A stretch of 9,480 nt of DNA from CAZTWC01 sp964617105 [NCBI: uncultured Myxococcia bacterium]. Its GTDB lineage: Bacteria; CAZTWC01. Of this stretch, positions 1 to 7,189 are shown piece by piece. Within the stretch, counting starts at the first letter, position 1, and every line of letters begins with the position of its first letter. The notes beneath the pieces were generated by a model that saw nothing but the letters and a program-made list of their open reading frames with translations, did no database searches and was not told the DNA's origin. A program made the translations under genes and the position numbers. The stretch lies in the NCBI GenBank assembly GCA_964617105.1, contig CAZTWC010000041.1:9392-18871 (forward strand). The letters run 5' to 3'.

Positions 1-1
1 T

Positions 2-481
2 AGTATAGGTGATAAAGCAGTATATCCTGCTCACGGTGTAGCTGAAGTGATGGCCATTGAAGAGAAAGAGATTTCTGGTACTTCACACCACTTTTATGTT
101 TTGAGGATATTGGACAGTGAACTAAAAGTTATGGTGCCGGTGATCAATACCGATAATGTTGGATTAAGATCAATAATCTCGGCTCAGGAGGCTCAGGAAG
201 TTATTGATGTTTTAAAAGACAAATCCGATGTTTCCAGCCGGAATTTAACCTGGAACCGGAGATACAAGGCTTTCATGGAAAAGATCAATTGCGGTTGCGC
301 CATTAAAATTGCCGAAGTATTAAGGGACCTCTATGCCCTGCAAAGTACCAAAGGCCTCTCCTTTGGCGAACGTCGTATGTTCGATACCGCCAAAAGCCTG
401 TTAGTAAAAGAGTTGTCTTTGGCCAAAGAGGTGGATGAGCCTGAAATAGAAGGTGAAATAGAGGAGATATTTACCAATTGA
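2..481 (+). CDS. cdnL: CarD/CdnL-family RNA polymerase-binding transcription regulator (5' truncated)
   Basis: The reading frame is open from base 2, so the true start lies just left of the window; only a few N-terminal residues should be missing, because CdnL proteins are about 160-165 residues and 159 are visible. The N-terminal part (visible residues 1-55) carries the GDKAVYPAHGV...FYVLRIL...VGLR pattern of the Tudor-like RNA polymerase-interaction domain that contacts the beta subunit. The helical C-terminal part has the conserved tryptophan (visible residue 84, in TWNRRY), IAEVLRDLY, LSFGER and SLLVKELSLAK motifs of the DNA-contacting domain. In this family the tryptophan helps stabilise the open promoter complex at rRNA and other housekeeping promoters. 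From memory the match to Myxococcus CdnL runs almost end to end, which favours the stand-alone CdnL type over the larger CarD with AT-hooks. The stop codon overlaps the start of the next gene, implying co-translation. Family assignment is very sure; the specific promoters controlled are unknown. Confidence 0.93.
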   Translation, partial: SIGDKAVYPAHGVAEVMAIEEKEISGTSHHFYVLRILDSELKVMVPVINTDNVGLRSIISAQEAQEVIDVLKDKSDVSSRNLTWNRRYKAFMEKINCGCAIKIAEVLRDLYALQSTKGLSFGERRMFDTAKSLLVKELSLAKEVDEPEIEGEIEEIFTN

Positions 482-1371
482 CCATTAAATCAATTCCCTT
501 CCATCCCCTTACCAGGGGTGATAAAATTGCGGTCTGCTCACCTTCTGGACCAATTAGAGAACAAAAAAAATTTTTCCAAGGTATTGAGATTCTTAAAAGT
601 ATCGGTCTAATTCCTATTTGGCAAGATGATCTTTTTACTAAAACAGAATATTTAGCCGGCAATATCCAAAGACGCTTGGAAGAGATTTTGTATTGTTTCC
701 AGGAGCCCGGTATTGCCGCCATCATGCCAGCCAGGGGCGGTTTTGGTTCCATGCACCTTTTGCTGCACCTGCTGGAGACACGGGAGGAATTACAGCCCCG
801 GCCACTGATAGGCTGTTCCGATATTACCGCGCTCCACAGTTTTAATGTGGAAATAATGGGGCACTACAGTTTCCACGGCCCCACGGTCTGTCAATTGGCT
901 TTACAACAGGAAAAATCGCTACAAGCCTTTGAGTCGCTTCTATTTGAAGGTGTCTTCCCCTGGGAGGACCATCAATTGCAGATGGTTTTGCCCGGGCAAG
1001 CACAAGGTAGACTAAAAGGCGGCAACCTGTCTATTATTGCTAGTCTTATAGGTACTCCTTTTGATCCTTTTGCCAAGGACTGCATCCTTTTGTTAGAAGA
1101 TGTAAATGAGCCTCTCTATAAAATCGACCGTATGCTAAGCCATTTTCAATTGACCGGACATTTGGACCGGATAAAAGGTCTTATACTGGGCGAATTTATT
1201 GGCTGCCAGGGCGAGGGAAACCTGGATGAAATTTTTTCCCGCTATTTTTCCCCCTTGAAAATTCCAATAATAAAAGGGTTGAAGAGTGGTCATGGAGATC
1301 TAAATTATTTGTTGCCACTGGGAGCAAAGGTATCTATAAAAACCGAACCGTGCCAAATTGTGATTATTTGA
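478..1371 (+). CDS. ldcA: LD-carboxypeptidase, peptidase family S66 (LdcA-like)
   Basis: Predicted cytoplasmic serine peptidase that removes the terminal D-alanine from tetrapeptide muropeptides (the L,D bond to the diamino acid) during murein recycling. The 297-residue length is typical. Visible motifs are GDKIAVCSPSGPI near the N-terminus (14-26), ARGGFGS (85-91), the nucleophile elbow GCSDIT with Ser114, LLLEDVNEP with Glu207, and SGHGDLNYLLPLG with His272. These correspond in order to the Ser-Glu-His triad described for Pseudomonas LdcA. No signal peptide is present, which fits a cytosolic enzyme. The TTG start at 478 is chosen because it leaves the usual short lead (13 residues) before GDKIAV, overlaps the upstream stop as TTGA, and has GAGGAG eleven bases upstream; no other start fits. 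A microcin C7-type immunity peptidase (MccF) shares the fold, but the neighbouring serine hydrolase makes muropeptide recycling more likely. Confidence 0.93.
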   Translation: MTIKSIPFHPLTRGDKIAVCSPSGPIREQKKFFQGIEILKSIGLIPIWQDDLFTKTEYLAGNIQRRLEEILYCFQEPGIAAIMPARGGFGSMHLLLHLLETREELQPRPLIGCSDITALHSFNVEIMGHYSFHGPTVCQLALQQEKSLQAFESLLFEGVFPWEDHQLQMVLPGQAQGRLKGGNLSIIASLIGTPFDPFAKDCILLLEDVNEPLYKIDRMLSHFQLTGHLDRIKGLILGEFIGCQGEGNLDEIFSRYFSPLKIPIIKGLKSGHGDLNYLLPLGAKVSIKTEPCQIVII

Positions 1372-1380
1372 AGTGAAATT

Positions 1381-2625
1381 ATGGAAAAAAAGAGTTTGAG
1401 TCCTAAAATAGATGCTGAATTTCAGCAGGGAATTGATGAAAACCTATTCTCCGCCGCAGTTTATCTGGTGGCCAGGGGAGATGAGATTCTCCACCGGCGA
1501 CCATACGGCCATCTTTGGATGGAACCTGGTTACCCACCTGCTGACGGCAGAAACAGAGGCTCGCAAACCAGAATAGACAGCATCTTTGATGTAGCCTCCC
1601 TTACCAAGCCTTTAGTTACAGTGACTCTGGTTATGCTCGCTATACAAGATTCACTTTTACGCTTAGAGGACCGGGTAGGAGATTTGCTGCCAATATTTTT
1701 AGGCAGTGATAAAGAGGATATTCTGGTAGAGCAATTATTAAGCCACTGCAGCGGTCTTAAGGAGTGGCACCCCTTTTATCAAGAGGTGGAACAGGCAGGA
1801 CTAATGGGAAATACCGGAGCTGTCGATTTTGTGCGGCAAAGATTGCTTGTAACCCCTCTCCAATATCCTCCGGGCAGTAAAACTCTCTATAGTGATTTGG
1901 GATATTTACTGTTGCAATGGATATTGGAAAAAGCACTGGGATCTGGCTCCATTGATAGTTTTTTCAGCCAACAGGTGGCAAATCCTCTGGGGCTGAAAAA
2001 TATGTTCTATATCAAACTATTTGACCGTAGATCCCCTTTCAGTCAAGTAATATCCACCGCTTCAATAGGTTTGGCCGCCATGGATGTCAAGATAGGTTCA
2101 TTTTTTCCGGCGGAGGTAATAGAACGAATCGCAGCCACTGAGATTTGTTCGTGGCGCGGCCGCATGCTGCGCGGCCAGGTTCACGACAGAAATTGCTTTG
2201 CCATGAACGGTATTGGCGGCCATGCCGGACTCTTTGCCAGTATTGATTCAATCTATACCCTGCTTCGCCATTTGGCCGATTGCTATCAAGGTAAAAAAGG
2301 GATAATCCGGCCCGAAGTGATAAAACAGTTTTGGCGGCGCCGCCACCTGACGCTCGATTCCAGTTGGACCCTGGGTTACGATACCCCTTCAGAACAGGGC
2401 TCCACCCTGGGAGACACCTATTTTCGCCAGGCAGTGGGACATCTAGCCTTTACCGGTTGTTCCATGTGGTATGATCGCCAGGATGATATAACCATTATCC
2501 TGCTGGCCAACCGGGTATATCCTTTTGACCTGAAGCAGCGTCAAGAAAAGTATAAACAGTTCAGGCGCCAGCTCCATCACCTTACCGGCCAGTGTTTGGA
2601 AAACACGACCGTTACCGGGCCATGA
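1381..2625 (+). CDS. Serine hydrolase of the beta-lactamase/PBP fold, AmiE/EstB-like, no signal peptide
   Basis: A 414-residue class C beta-lactamase-type hydrolase. The SxxK motif is SLTK (Ser73, Lys76), the YxN-like motif is YSD (170-172), and the third motif region is GHLAFTG (353-359) in place of a KTG. The stretches VHDRN (267-271), GGHAGLF (279-285) and LLANRVYP (374-381) are typical of the branch that includes Bacillus AmiE, an N-acetylmuramyl-L-alanine amidase, and the C-terminal domain fused to some NagZ proteins. The N-terminus is charged and lacks a hydrophobic segment, so the enzyme should stay in the cytoplasm. It starts nine bases after the LdcA stop with only a weak purine-rich site (GAAGTG), suggesting translational coupling. 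The context points to cleaving recycled muropeptides, either as amidase or carboxypeptidase. That substrate is an inference; esterase activity is the main alternative. The family call is firm. Confidence 0.88.
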   Translation: MEKKSLSPKIDAEFQQGIDENLFSAAVYLVARGDEILHRRPYGHLWMEPGYPPADGRNRGSQTRIDSIFDVASLTKPLVTVTLVMLAIQDSLLRLEDRVGDLLPIFLGSDKEDILVEQLLSHCSGLKEWHPFYQEVEQAGLMGNTGAVDFVRQRLLVTPLQYPPGSKTLYSDLGYLLLQWILEKALGSGSIDSFFSQQVANPLGLKNMFYIKLFDRRSPFSQVISTASIGLAAMDVKIGSFFPAEVIERIAATEICSWRGRMLRGQVHDRNCFAMNGIGGHAGLFASIDSIYTLLRHLADCYQGKKGIIRPEVIKQFWRRRHLTLDSSWTLGYDTPSEQGSTLGDTYFRQAVGHLAFTGCSMWYDRQDDITIILLANRVYPFDLKQRQEKYKQFRRQLHHLTGQCLENTTVTGP

Positions 2626-2666
2626 GCGGGGGGTAGAAACTGTTTTCGATCGGAAATTATTATTTA

Positions 2667-4052
2667 TCAAACATAACTAAAAGTGGAATCAAAAATTCTT
2701 ATTCCCGGTGATTCATATTCAAACTTTAATCCCCGGTCAACTTGTCCATGTTTCTTTTTTACCGCGGCTATTACATCGGATACATACTGAAAGTGTTCTA
2801 ACGTGTAAACCCGCCTGGGCACAGTCAGACGGCATAAATCCAGATTCGGTCTAATATTTTCGCCGGTATCCGGATTACGACCGGCCAGACAGGAGCCTAT
2901 TTCCACCACTCTAATGCCGCCCTCTTTATAAATTTCAACGCATAATAATTGCGAGGGGTACTGATCTTCCGGAACCCGCGGGAAAAATTTGCGGCAATCG
3001 ATAAAAACCGCGTGCCCACCTACCGGCTCTACTATGGGGATATCAGCCTTCTCTTTCAACATCTGGCCCAGATCGGCCACCTGGCCGATGCGATAGTTCA
3101 AATAGGTATAGTCCACCACCTCTTGCAAACCCTGGGCCAAAGATTCCATCATCAATCCGCTCATGCCGCCGTAAGTGATATAGCCCTCAAACAATATGGT
3201 AAATGGTTTCAACTGCTCGTACAATTCCTTGTCCCTGAGCACCAATAAGCCTCCCATGGGCGAAATCGCGTCCTTTTTGGAACTCATGGTAAAACCATCG
3301 GCATATTGGAACATCTCCAGCACTATCTCTCTGATCGATTTATCTTGAAATCCATCTTCCCTGGCCTTGATAAAGTAGGCGTTTTCAGCAAAACGGGCGG
3401 CATCGAAGTAGATGGGGATATTCTGGCTCCGGCATAATTCACTGACGGCCTTGATATTAGCCATGGAAACCGGCTGTCCTCCGCCGGAATTGCAAGTAAT
3501 GGTTATCAGCACGTAGGCAATGGCTTTGGGTCCGTATTTTTCGACAACATCGGCCAGTTTTCCCACATCCAGGTTACCTTTAAAGGGGTGGTAGAGGTTG
3601 GATGAACTACTCTCCTCAATGGTTACGTCAACACATCTGCCCCGGGCATATTCAATATGCTCCTTGGTGGTGTCGAAATGGGTATTGCCGGGCACTAACT
3701 GATGCGGTTTAACCATAGCCGAGTTTAAAACCCGCTCTGCAGCCCGTCCCTGGTGGACCGGTAAGATCAAGGGTAAATCAAAGATCTCCCGCACCTGTTT
3801 TTCCAGTTTTCGAAAACTCCTTGAACCAGCGTATGATTCATCGCCCAGCATCATTTGCGATTGCTGGTTTATGCTGATGGCCCCAGTTCCACTATCGGTT
3901 AAAAGATCGATGTAAACATCGGAAGATTCCAGCCGGAACACATTCAGGCCGGCTTTGGTAATCAATTCTTCCCGTTTATCCCTTGGTGGTAAAAAAATAG
4001 GTTCTATCACTTTGGCTTTAAAGGGGATAACTCTTCTCGTCCTTTCGCTCAT
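2667..4052 (-). CDS. tnaA: Tryptophanase (tryptophan indole-lyase), PLP-dependent
   Basis: A PLP enzyme of the beta-eliminating lyase family that splits L-tryptophan into indole, pyruvate and ammonia. Numbering from the ATG at 4052 gives 461 residues, the usual length. The PLP lysine is Lys260 in MSSKKDAISPMGG. Other family signatures are DLLTDSGT near residue 51, HQGRAAE (100-106), GGQPVSMAN (191-199) and FDAARFAENAYFIK (217-229). Two positions separate tryptophanase from tyrosine phenol-lyase. Asp127 in HFDTT corresponds to E. coli TnaA Asp137, where TPL has Thr. Ile385 in VVEIGS sits where TPL has the phenol-binding Arg. Both favour tryptophanase. HQGRGAE of the known enzymes is HQGRAAE here, a small change beside the phosphate-binding loop. 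A TTG directly precedes the ATG, but AAGGAG at 4059-4064 lies 6 bases from the ATG and only 3 from the TTG. No TnaC-like leader is seen upstream; a transporter ATPase gene ends 35 bases away. Substrate specificity is fairly, not fully, certain. Confidence 0.92.
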   Translation of the reverse strand: MSERTRRVIPFKAKVIEPIFLPPRDKREELITKAGLNVFRLESSDVYIDLLTDSGTGAISINQQSQMMLGDESYAGSRSFRKLEKQVREIFDLPLILPVHQGRAAERVLNSAMVKPHQLVPGNTHFDTTKEHIEYARGRCVDVTIEESSSSNLYHPFKGNLDVGKLADVVEKYGPKAIAYVLITITCNSGGGQPVSMANIKAVSELCRSQNIPIYFDAARFAENAYFIKAREDGFQDKSIREIVLEMFQYADGFTMSSKKDAISPMGGLLVLRDKELYEQLKPFTILFEGYITYGGMSGLMMESLAQGLQEVVDYTYLNYRIGQVADLGQMLKEKADIPIVEPVGGHAVFIDCRKFFPRVPEDQYPSQLLCVEIYKEGGIRVVEIGSCLAGRNPDTGENIRPNLDLCRLTVPRRVYTLEHFQYVSDVIAAVKKKHGQVDRGLKFEYESPGIRIFDSTFSYV

Positions 4053-4058
4053 CAATAA

Positions 4059-4064
4059 CTCCTT
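4059..4064 (-). promoter_or_regulatory. Ribosome binding site deciding the tryptophanase start
   Basis: On the minus strand the sequence AAGGAG is followed by TTATTG and then ATG. The six-base spacing is ideal for the ATG at 4052 and too short for the adjacent in-frame TTG at 4055. This is the clearest Shine-Dalgarno site in the operon, since the two transporter genes upstream have weak ones. Confidence 0.8.
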
Positions 4065-4087
4065 TTTCTATCTCGATATAACTATAC

Positions 4088-5026
4088 TCAAGTATTGTGG
4101 TTCTGGAGGGAATCTAAAAAACTATCTTCCAGGCTTTGTCCCCGCTTGACCTCCCTTATGTCGATCTTCATTAGAAGCATTTTTTGCATCAATTCCCGCA
4201 ACTGCTCATTTACCTCGGTTTTGGAAAGGGTAAAGGTAAGTTTTAACAGTTTTTTATCTGCTTGCCACTGGGTACGGCAGGCTTTTATTTGATCTATCTC
4301 CTTCTCTAATTGGGGGGGCAAGGCGTCAAGATCCAGGACTAACCAGATCACTTTTTCCTGCTCAGTGATCTCGGCAATAGGACCCTGAAAAATCTGTCTG
4401 CCCTGGTCTATAATCAGAGCATGACTGCACAACTCTTCCACTTCAGTCAAGTTATGAGAGGAGATTATCATGGTTGTGCGGCTGGAAAAATCGATGATAA
4501 GTTCTTTTACTTCCCGGGCGTGTCTGGGATCCAGCCCTGAGGTGGGTTCATCCAGCAAGATTATTTCCGGATCTCCCAAAAAAGCCTGGGCGATAGCCAA
4601 CCGCTTACGCATACCGTGGCTGAGGCCGCCTATTTTAGCCCGTTTTTTATCGGTTAGTCCCACCCTTTGTAACCGATCTTCTACCTGTTGCTCTAAATGG
4701 CTGTCCCTCAATCCTTGCAGGCGACCCAACATGCGCATCAAGGTCAAGGGGGAAAAATCGGGATAAAGTTCGGCATCCTGGCAGAGAGCTCCAATCTTAC
4801 CCGTCTTTATGATGGATGCTGCCGTTTTTTTGCCCAAAATCTCGATACTGCCCTTATGGGGTTTGATAAAACCGGCCAGCAGGGAAAAGAGGGTGGTCTT
4901 GCCAGCCCCGTTGGGGCCTATAACCGCAAAAATTGCTTGAACCGGCACCTGTAGGTTAAGGTAATCAACCGCTTTAATTGCCCCATAATTACGGCATAAT
5001 CCTATAGTTTCAACTGCATAAGTCAT
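4088..5026 (-). CDS. ABC transporter ATP-binding protein (ABC-2 / NatA-CcmA type)
   Basis: A 312-residue ATPase energising the permease encoded immediately upstream in the same direction. The nucleotide-binding domain holds Walker A GPNGAGKTT (37-45), Q-loop Gln83, the signature LSHGM (135-139, a variant of LSGGQ) followed by RKRLAIAQAFL, Walker B IILLDE (155-160), D-loop SGLD (163-166) and switch His191 in SSHN. About 100 residues follow the ATPase core, as in the drug/sodium/antibiotic exporters of this type, ending in a charged helix (SLEDSFLDSL). Start ATG at 5026 is 13 bases after the permease stop; no strong ribosome site is visible, so coupling to the permease is likely. The substrate cannot be read from the sequence. 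Its position directly before tryptophanase raises indole or another tryptophan-derived compound as a possibility, which is speculation. Confidence 0.94.
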   Translation of the reverse strand: MTYAVETIGLCRNYGAIKAVDYLNLQVPVQAIFAVIGPNGAGKTTLFSLLAGFIKPHKGSIEILGKKTAASIIKTGKIGALCQDAELYPDFSPLTLMRMLGRLQGLRDSHLEQQVEDRLQRVGLTDKKRAKIGGLSHGMRKRLAIAQAFLGDPEIILLDEPTSGLDPRHAREVKELIIDFSSRTTMIISSHNLTEVEELCSHALIIDQGRQIFQGPIAEITEQEKVIWLVLDLDALPPQLEKEIDQIKACRTQWQADKKLLKLTFTLSKTEVNEQLRELMQKMLLMKIDIREVKRGQSLEDSFLDSLQNHNT

Positions 5027-5039
5027 AGTAGTGCTGTTT

Positions 5040-5915
5040 TTACACGTCCCGCTTGGAAAAAATAAAATAGCTCAGAGAGATGAATACAGCGGTAAAGATT
5101 ATTAGTATTGCCGCCGCTATACATACGGTTCCTATTTCCTGGCTATAAAAATCAGTCTTATATCTAAAGGGAGATAGAATTTGCCAACTTTCGTTGCTTT
5201 CCAATATCCAGAGTACAAAAATGGAAATAAAGCCTAACGCCATAACCGAAAACTTTTTTTTCACCAGGCAAGAGAACAGCAGAGTTAAACTGGTAAAACA
5301 GCCTCCGTAGATCAAAGTCAACAACCAGAATTTAAACAGGGAAAGCAGAAATAAAGAATAATCTCCGATAGGAAAAATATCAGCCTTATAGAGAATATAG
5401 AGCAAAGAGGCGAAATATCCGGTCAGAGTGATGGCTCCCAAAAGCAGAAATTCTCCAGCAAATTTCCCTAGAATCAGGGTGAGACGGGAGGTACGCAGCA
5501 GCAGATAACGGATACCTTTATCCCGGATGTCCTGGCTCACCTGGTTGTGGGATAAAAGCAGGACAAACAAAGGCAAAACCATGGTGGAGAGGAAAAAGAT
5601 AAGCAGCACTCCCAGGGGTATCTGGAGTAAATACTCCACCATCTGTTCCGAAGCGCCGCCTGTGGCAAAGATACGGTGCTTAAGTTCCTCGATTTCCGTT
5701 GGCTGGAGTGACTTGACACCGAGATGTTTTGCCTGGGTATAGATCTCATCGTATACCTCAAAAAAGATAGCCAGACCGGCTAGTAGAATAGTGTTAAAAA
5801 GAAGTAGGAAAAACCATCCCCGTTTACTCTTTAGAGCACGGCTCAGTTGAAACAAACAAATTGTCCAGATGTGATTCAGCAAGAAGTTATCCTTAATGGT
5901 TGAAAGACCTATCAT
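5040..5915 (-). CDS. ABC-2 type transporter permease
   Basis: A 291-residue integral membrane protein with about six hydrophobic segments, placed by eye near residues 34-52, 100-121, 150-175, 187-208, 222-238 and 262-286. A roughly 45-residue extracytoplasmic loop lies between the first two. The stretch DIRDKGIRYLLLRTSR (129-144) after the second segment matches the cytoplasmic coupling region of ABC-2 permeases, and the C-terminus ends in FSKRDV, a very common ending in this family. It pairs with the ATPase 13 bases downstream; as a half-size permease it would be expected to work as a dimer with two ATPase subunits. It is the first gene of the minus-strand cluster that ends in tryptophanase. 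The ATG at 5915 has no strong Shine-Dalgarno site but no better start is visible. ABC-2 systems are mostly exporters; substrate unknown. Confidence 0.88.
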   Translation of the reverse strand: MIGLSTIKDNFLLNHIWTICLFQLSRALKSKRGWFFLLLFNTILLAGLAIFFEVYDEIYTQAKHLGVKSLQPTEIEELKHRIFATGGASEQMVEYLLQIPLGVLLIFFLSTMVLPLFVLLLSHNQVSQDIRDKGIRYLLLRTSRLTLILGKFAGEFLLLGAITLTGYFASLLYILYKADIFPIGDYSLFLLSLFKFWLLTLIYGGCFTSLTLLFSCLVKKKFSVMALGFISIFVLWILESNESWQILSPFRYKTDFYSQEIGTVCIAAAILIIFTAVFISLSYFIFSKRDV

Positions 5916-5963
5916 AATAGCACTTTATGGCGCTGTTGTATAGGGGGAAAGGTGAAGAGGCCC

Positions 5964-5978
5964 AGCCAACCTTTGGCT
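5964..5978. repeat. Short inverted repeat (6-3-6) in the divergent spacer
   Basis: AGCCAA and TTGGCT flank a three-base centre, CCT. The arms are perfect but short. The position in the middle of the divergent promoter region suits an operator for a dimeric regulator controlling either side. A chance palindrome or a small transcript hairpin is equally possible, and no run of T follows that would make it a terminator. Confidence 0.35.
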
Positions 5979-6013
5979 TGCTTAGGCGAGGCAAATGGGG
6001 TATGCTCATTAGT

Positions 6014-6018
6014 GGAGG
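6014..6018 (+). promoter_or_regulatory. Ribosome binding site of the secreted TPR protein
   Basis: GGAGG six bases before the ATG at 6025. It fixes the start and so the N-terminal signal peptide of the downstream protein. Confidence 0.8.
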
Positions 6019-6024
6019 CGAGAT

Positions 6025-7188
6025 ATGCAGAAAAAAACATATACCGGCCCGGCTAGATATGTACCGGTGGTGCTTTTGGTACTACTCTTTTTATCCACTG
6101 GGTTAAGAGCGGAAAACTCGCCCACGGAAAACCAGCAAAAAAAGTGGCCAACCCAACCCGCCTCGGAAGCGGTACAACTCCTTACCGGCGCCAACCACTA
6201 TTTTGCCCGGAACCAGTTTGATAAAGCACGCCCATTCTATGAGAACGCGATTCTACTCTATCCCAACTATCCTTTGGCTTTGGCCCTCCACGGCAATTTT
6301 CTTCTGGCTACCGGTGAATACAAACTGGCCGCTTTTGAGATACGTAAAGCTATTGAAATTGCGGGTATCACCAGCCAGATAATCTGGAATGTCAGAGAGG
6401 CCTGGCGCGATTATCCTTTACTTGCTCAACGGATAAAAGAATTACAAATCGAGGCGGAAAACCGGGGTGGTGAATTTTTATGGCTGATAGGCTTTTATAC
6501 GGCCATAATCGGGTATAACCGCACCGCCCGCTATTATTTAGGTCGCTGGTTAGAACAAAACTCCAATGACCCGCTGGCCCAAAAACTCGAACATTATACC
6601 CAAAAACTTCCCTACTTGCCTCTCCCCCATCTGCTGGTAGATAAGGCGTTGCAATTTGACCATGATCAATATCACCATATTGAACCAATTCGCTTTCGAT
6701 TTTACTCCCAAATGGGATCTTCCCTGCTTTTAAACGGGATGGACAATTCCTTTAAATACAGTGCTGCATTGGGATTGGGGGCAGGATTACAGGTCAACCG
6801 GCTGATGGCTGATTTGAATCTGAATGTCACCCAATTTAACCACCAGGGGATGCGGACCGAAATATTCTGTTTCTCGCCCGGTTTTGACCTGGGCTACCAT
6901 CTCCCCCTGGGCCAGGGAGTATGGACAAATCTTAAGGTCGGTTATCAACTTCATTTTTTACAACGGGCCAATCCTAACCACCCGCTTTACCAACCGCTCT
7001 ATATCTGGGGCCACGGACCCCAGGCTGGAGTTGAAATCTATTACCTGTTTTCCACTTATGACGGTCTAATCCGCGTGCCAATAGGATTTTCTTTATCGGG
7101 CCATCACTATTTTCTTCCCCAGGCAGATGGATTCACCTTTAGCGGACAAACCTTGAACTTGATGTTCAAAATCGGCATGGAGATGTGA
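6025..7188 (+). CDS. Exported TPR protein with predicted outer-membrane beta-barrel-like C-terminal domain
   Basis: I do not recognise a named family. The 387-residue protein begins with a signal peptide: a basic n-region, hydrophobic core at about residues 13-25 and a likely cleavage after GLRA (26-29). Residues 45-115 form about two TPR units (ANHYFARNQFDKARPFYENA; GNFLLATGEYKLAAFEIRKA), with further helical sequence to about 195. From about 222 to the end the sequence changes to alternating polar and hydrophobic short strands rich in Gly, Tyr, Phe and Asn, as in small barrels. It ends with SGQTLNLMFKIGMEM rather than a terminal Phe/Trp, so insertion by the usual BAM signal is uncertain. 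The TPR part would then sit in the periplasm. The gene is divergent from the transporter-tryptophanase cluster and overlaps the ribosome site of a small coupled gene downstream. Possible roles are a channel, assembly factor or surface anchor. Export is well supported, barrel moderately, function unknown. Confidence 0.82.
   Translation: MQKKTYTGPARYVPVVLLVLLFLSTGLRAENSPTENQQKKWPTQPASEAVQLLTGANHYFARNQFDKARPFYENAILLYPNYPLALALHGNFLLATGEYKLAAFEIRKAIEIAGITSQIIWNVREAWRDYPLLAQRIKELQIEAENRGGEFLWLIGFYTAIIGYNRTARYYLGRWLEQNSNDPLAQKLEHYTQKLPYLPLPHLLVDKALQFDHDQYHHIEPIRFRFYSQMGSSLLLNGMDNSFKYSAALGLGAGLQVNRLMADLNLNVTQFNHQGMRTEIFCFSPGFDLGYHLPLGQGVWTNLKVGYQLHFLQRANPNHPLYQPLYIWGHGPQAGVEIYYLFSTYDGLIRVPIGFSLSGHHYFLPQADGFTFSGQTLNLMFKIGMEM
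7179..7182 (+). promoter_or_regulatory. Ribosome binding site supporting a TTG start
   Basis: GGAG lies inside the last codons of the secreted TPR gene, seven bases before TTG at 7190. It is the main reason for accepting the non-ATG start and shows that the two genes are coupled. Confidence 0.65.
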
Positions 7189-7189
7189 C

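Larger units (their letters stand above)
5916..6024. promoter_or_regulatory. Divergent intergenic region between the permease operon and the secreted TPR protein
   Basis: This 109-base spacer must hold or carry promoters for both directions. On the plus strand TTGCTT (5978-5983), a 17-base gap and TATGCT (6001-6006) resemble a sigma-70 promoter, but the transcript would begin nearly on the ribosome site, so it is doubtful. On the minus strand TATACA (complement of 5937-5942) could be a -10, without a clear -35 at the right distance. A small perfect inverted repeat lies in the middle. No coding potential was seen. Confidence 0.45.

Noticed and set aside
1381-2625. True beta-lactamase (antibiotic resistance)
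   Set aside because: There is no signal peptide, the third motif is not KTG, and the remaining motifs match the AmiE/EstB-like branch.
2626-2666. Terminator between the convergent serine hydrolase and tryptophanase genes
   Set aside because: No stem with a T run was found in the 41 bases; only a six-base CGATCG palindrome.
2443-2670. Minus-strand open frame over the end of the serine hydrolase gene
   Set aside because: It lies opposite a well-supported gene, overlaps the tryptophanase end, and its product resembles no known protein.
2667-4052. Tyrosine phenol-lyase as the identity of the PLP lyase
   Set aside because: The Thr and Arg positions expected for phenol-lyase are Asp127 and Ile385, as in tryptophanase.
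4084-4095. Palindrome ATACT-CA-AGTAT at the end of the transporter ATPase gene
   Set aside because: It is short, covers the stop codon of the gene, and no promoter with proper spacing surrounds it.
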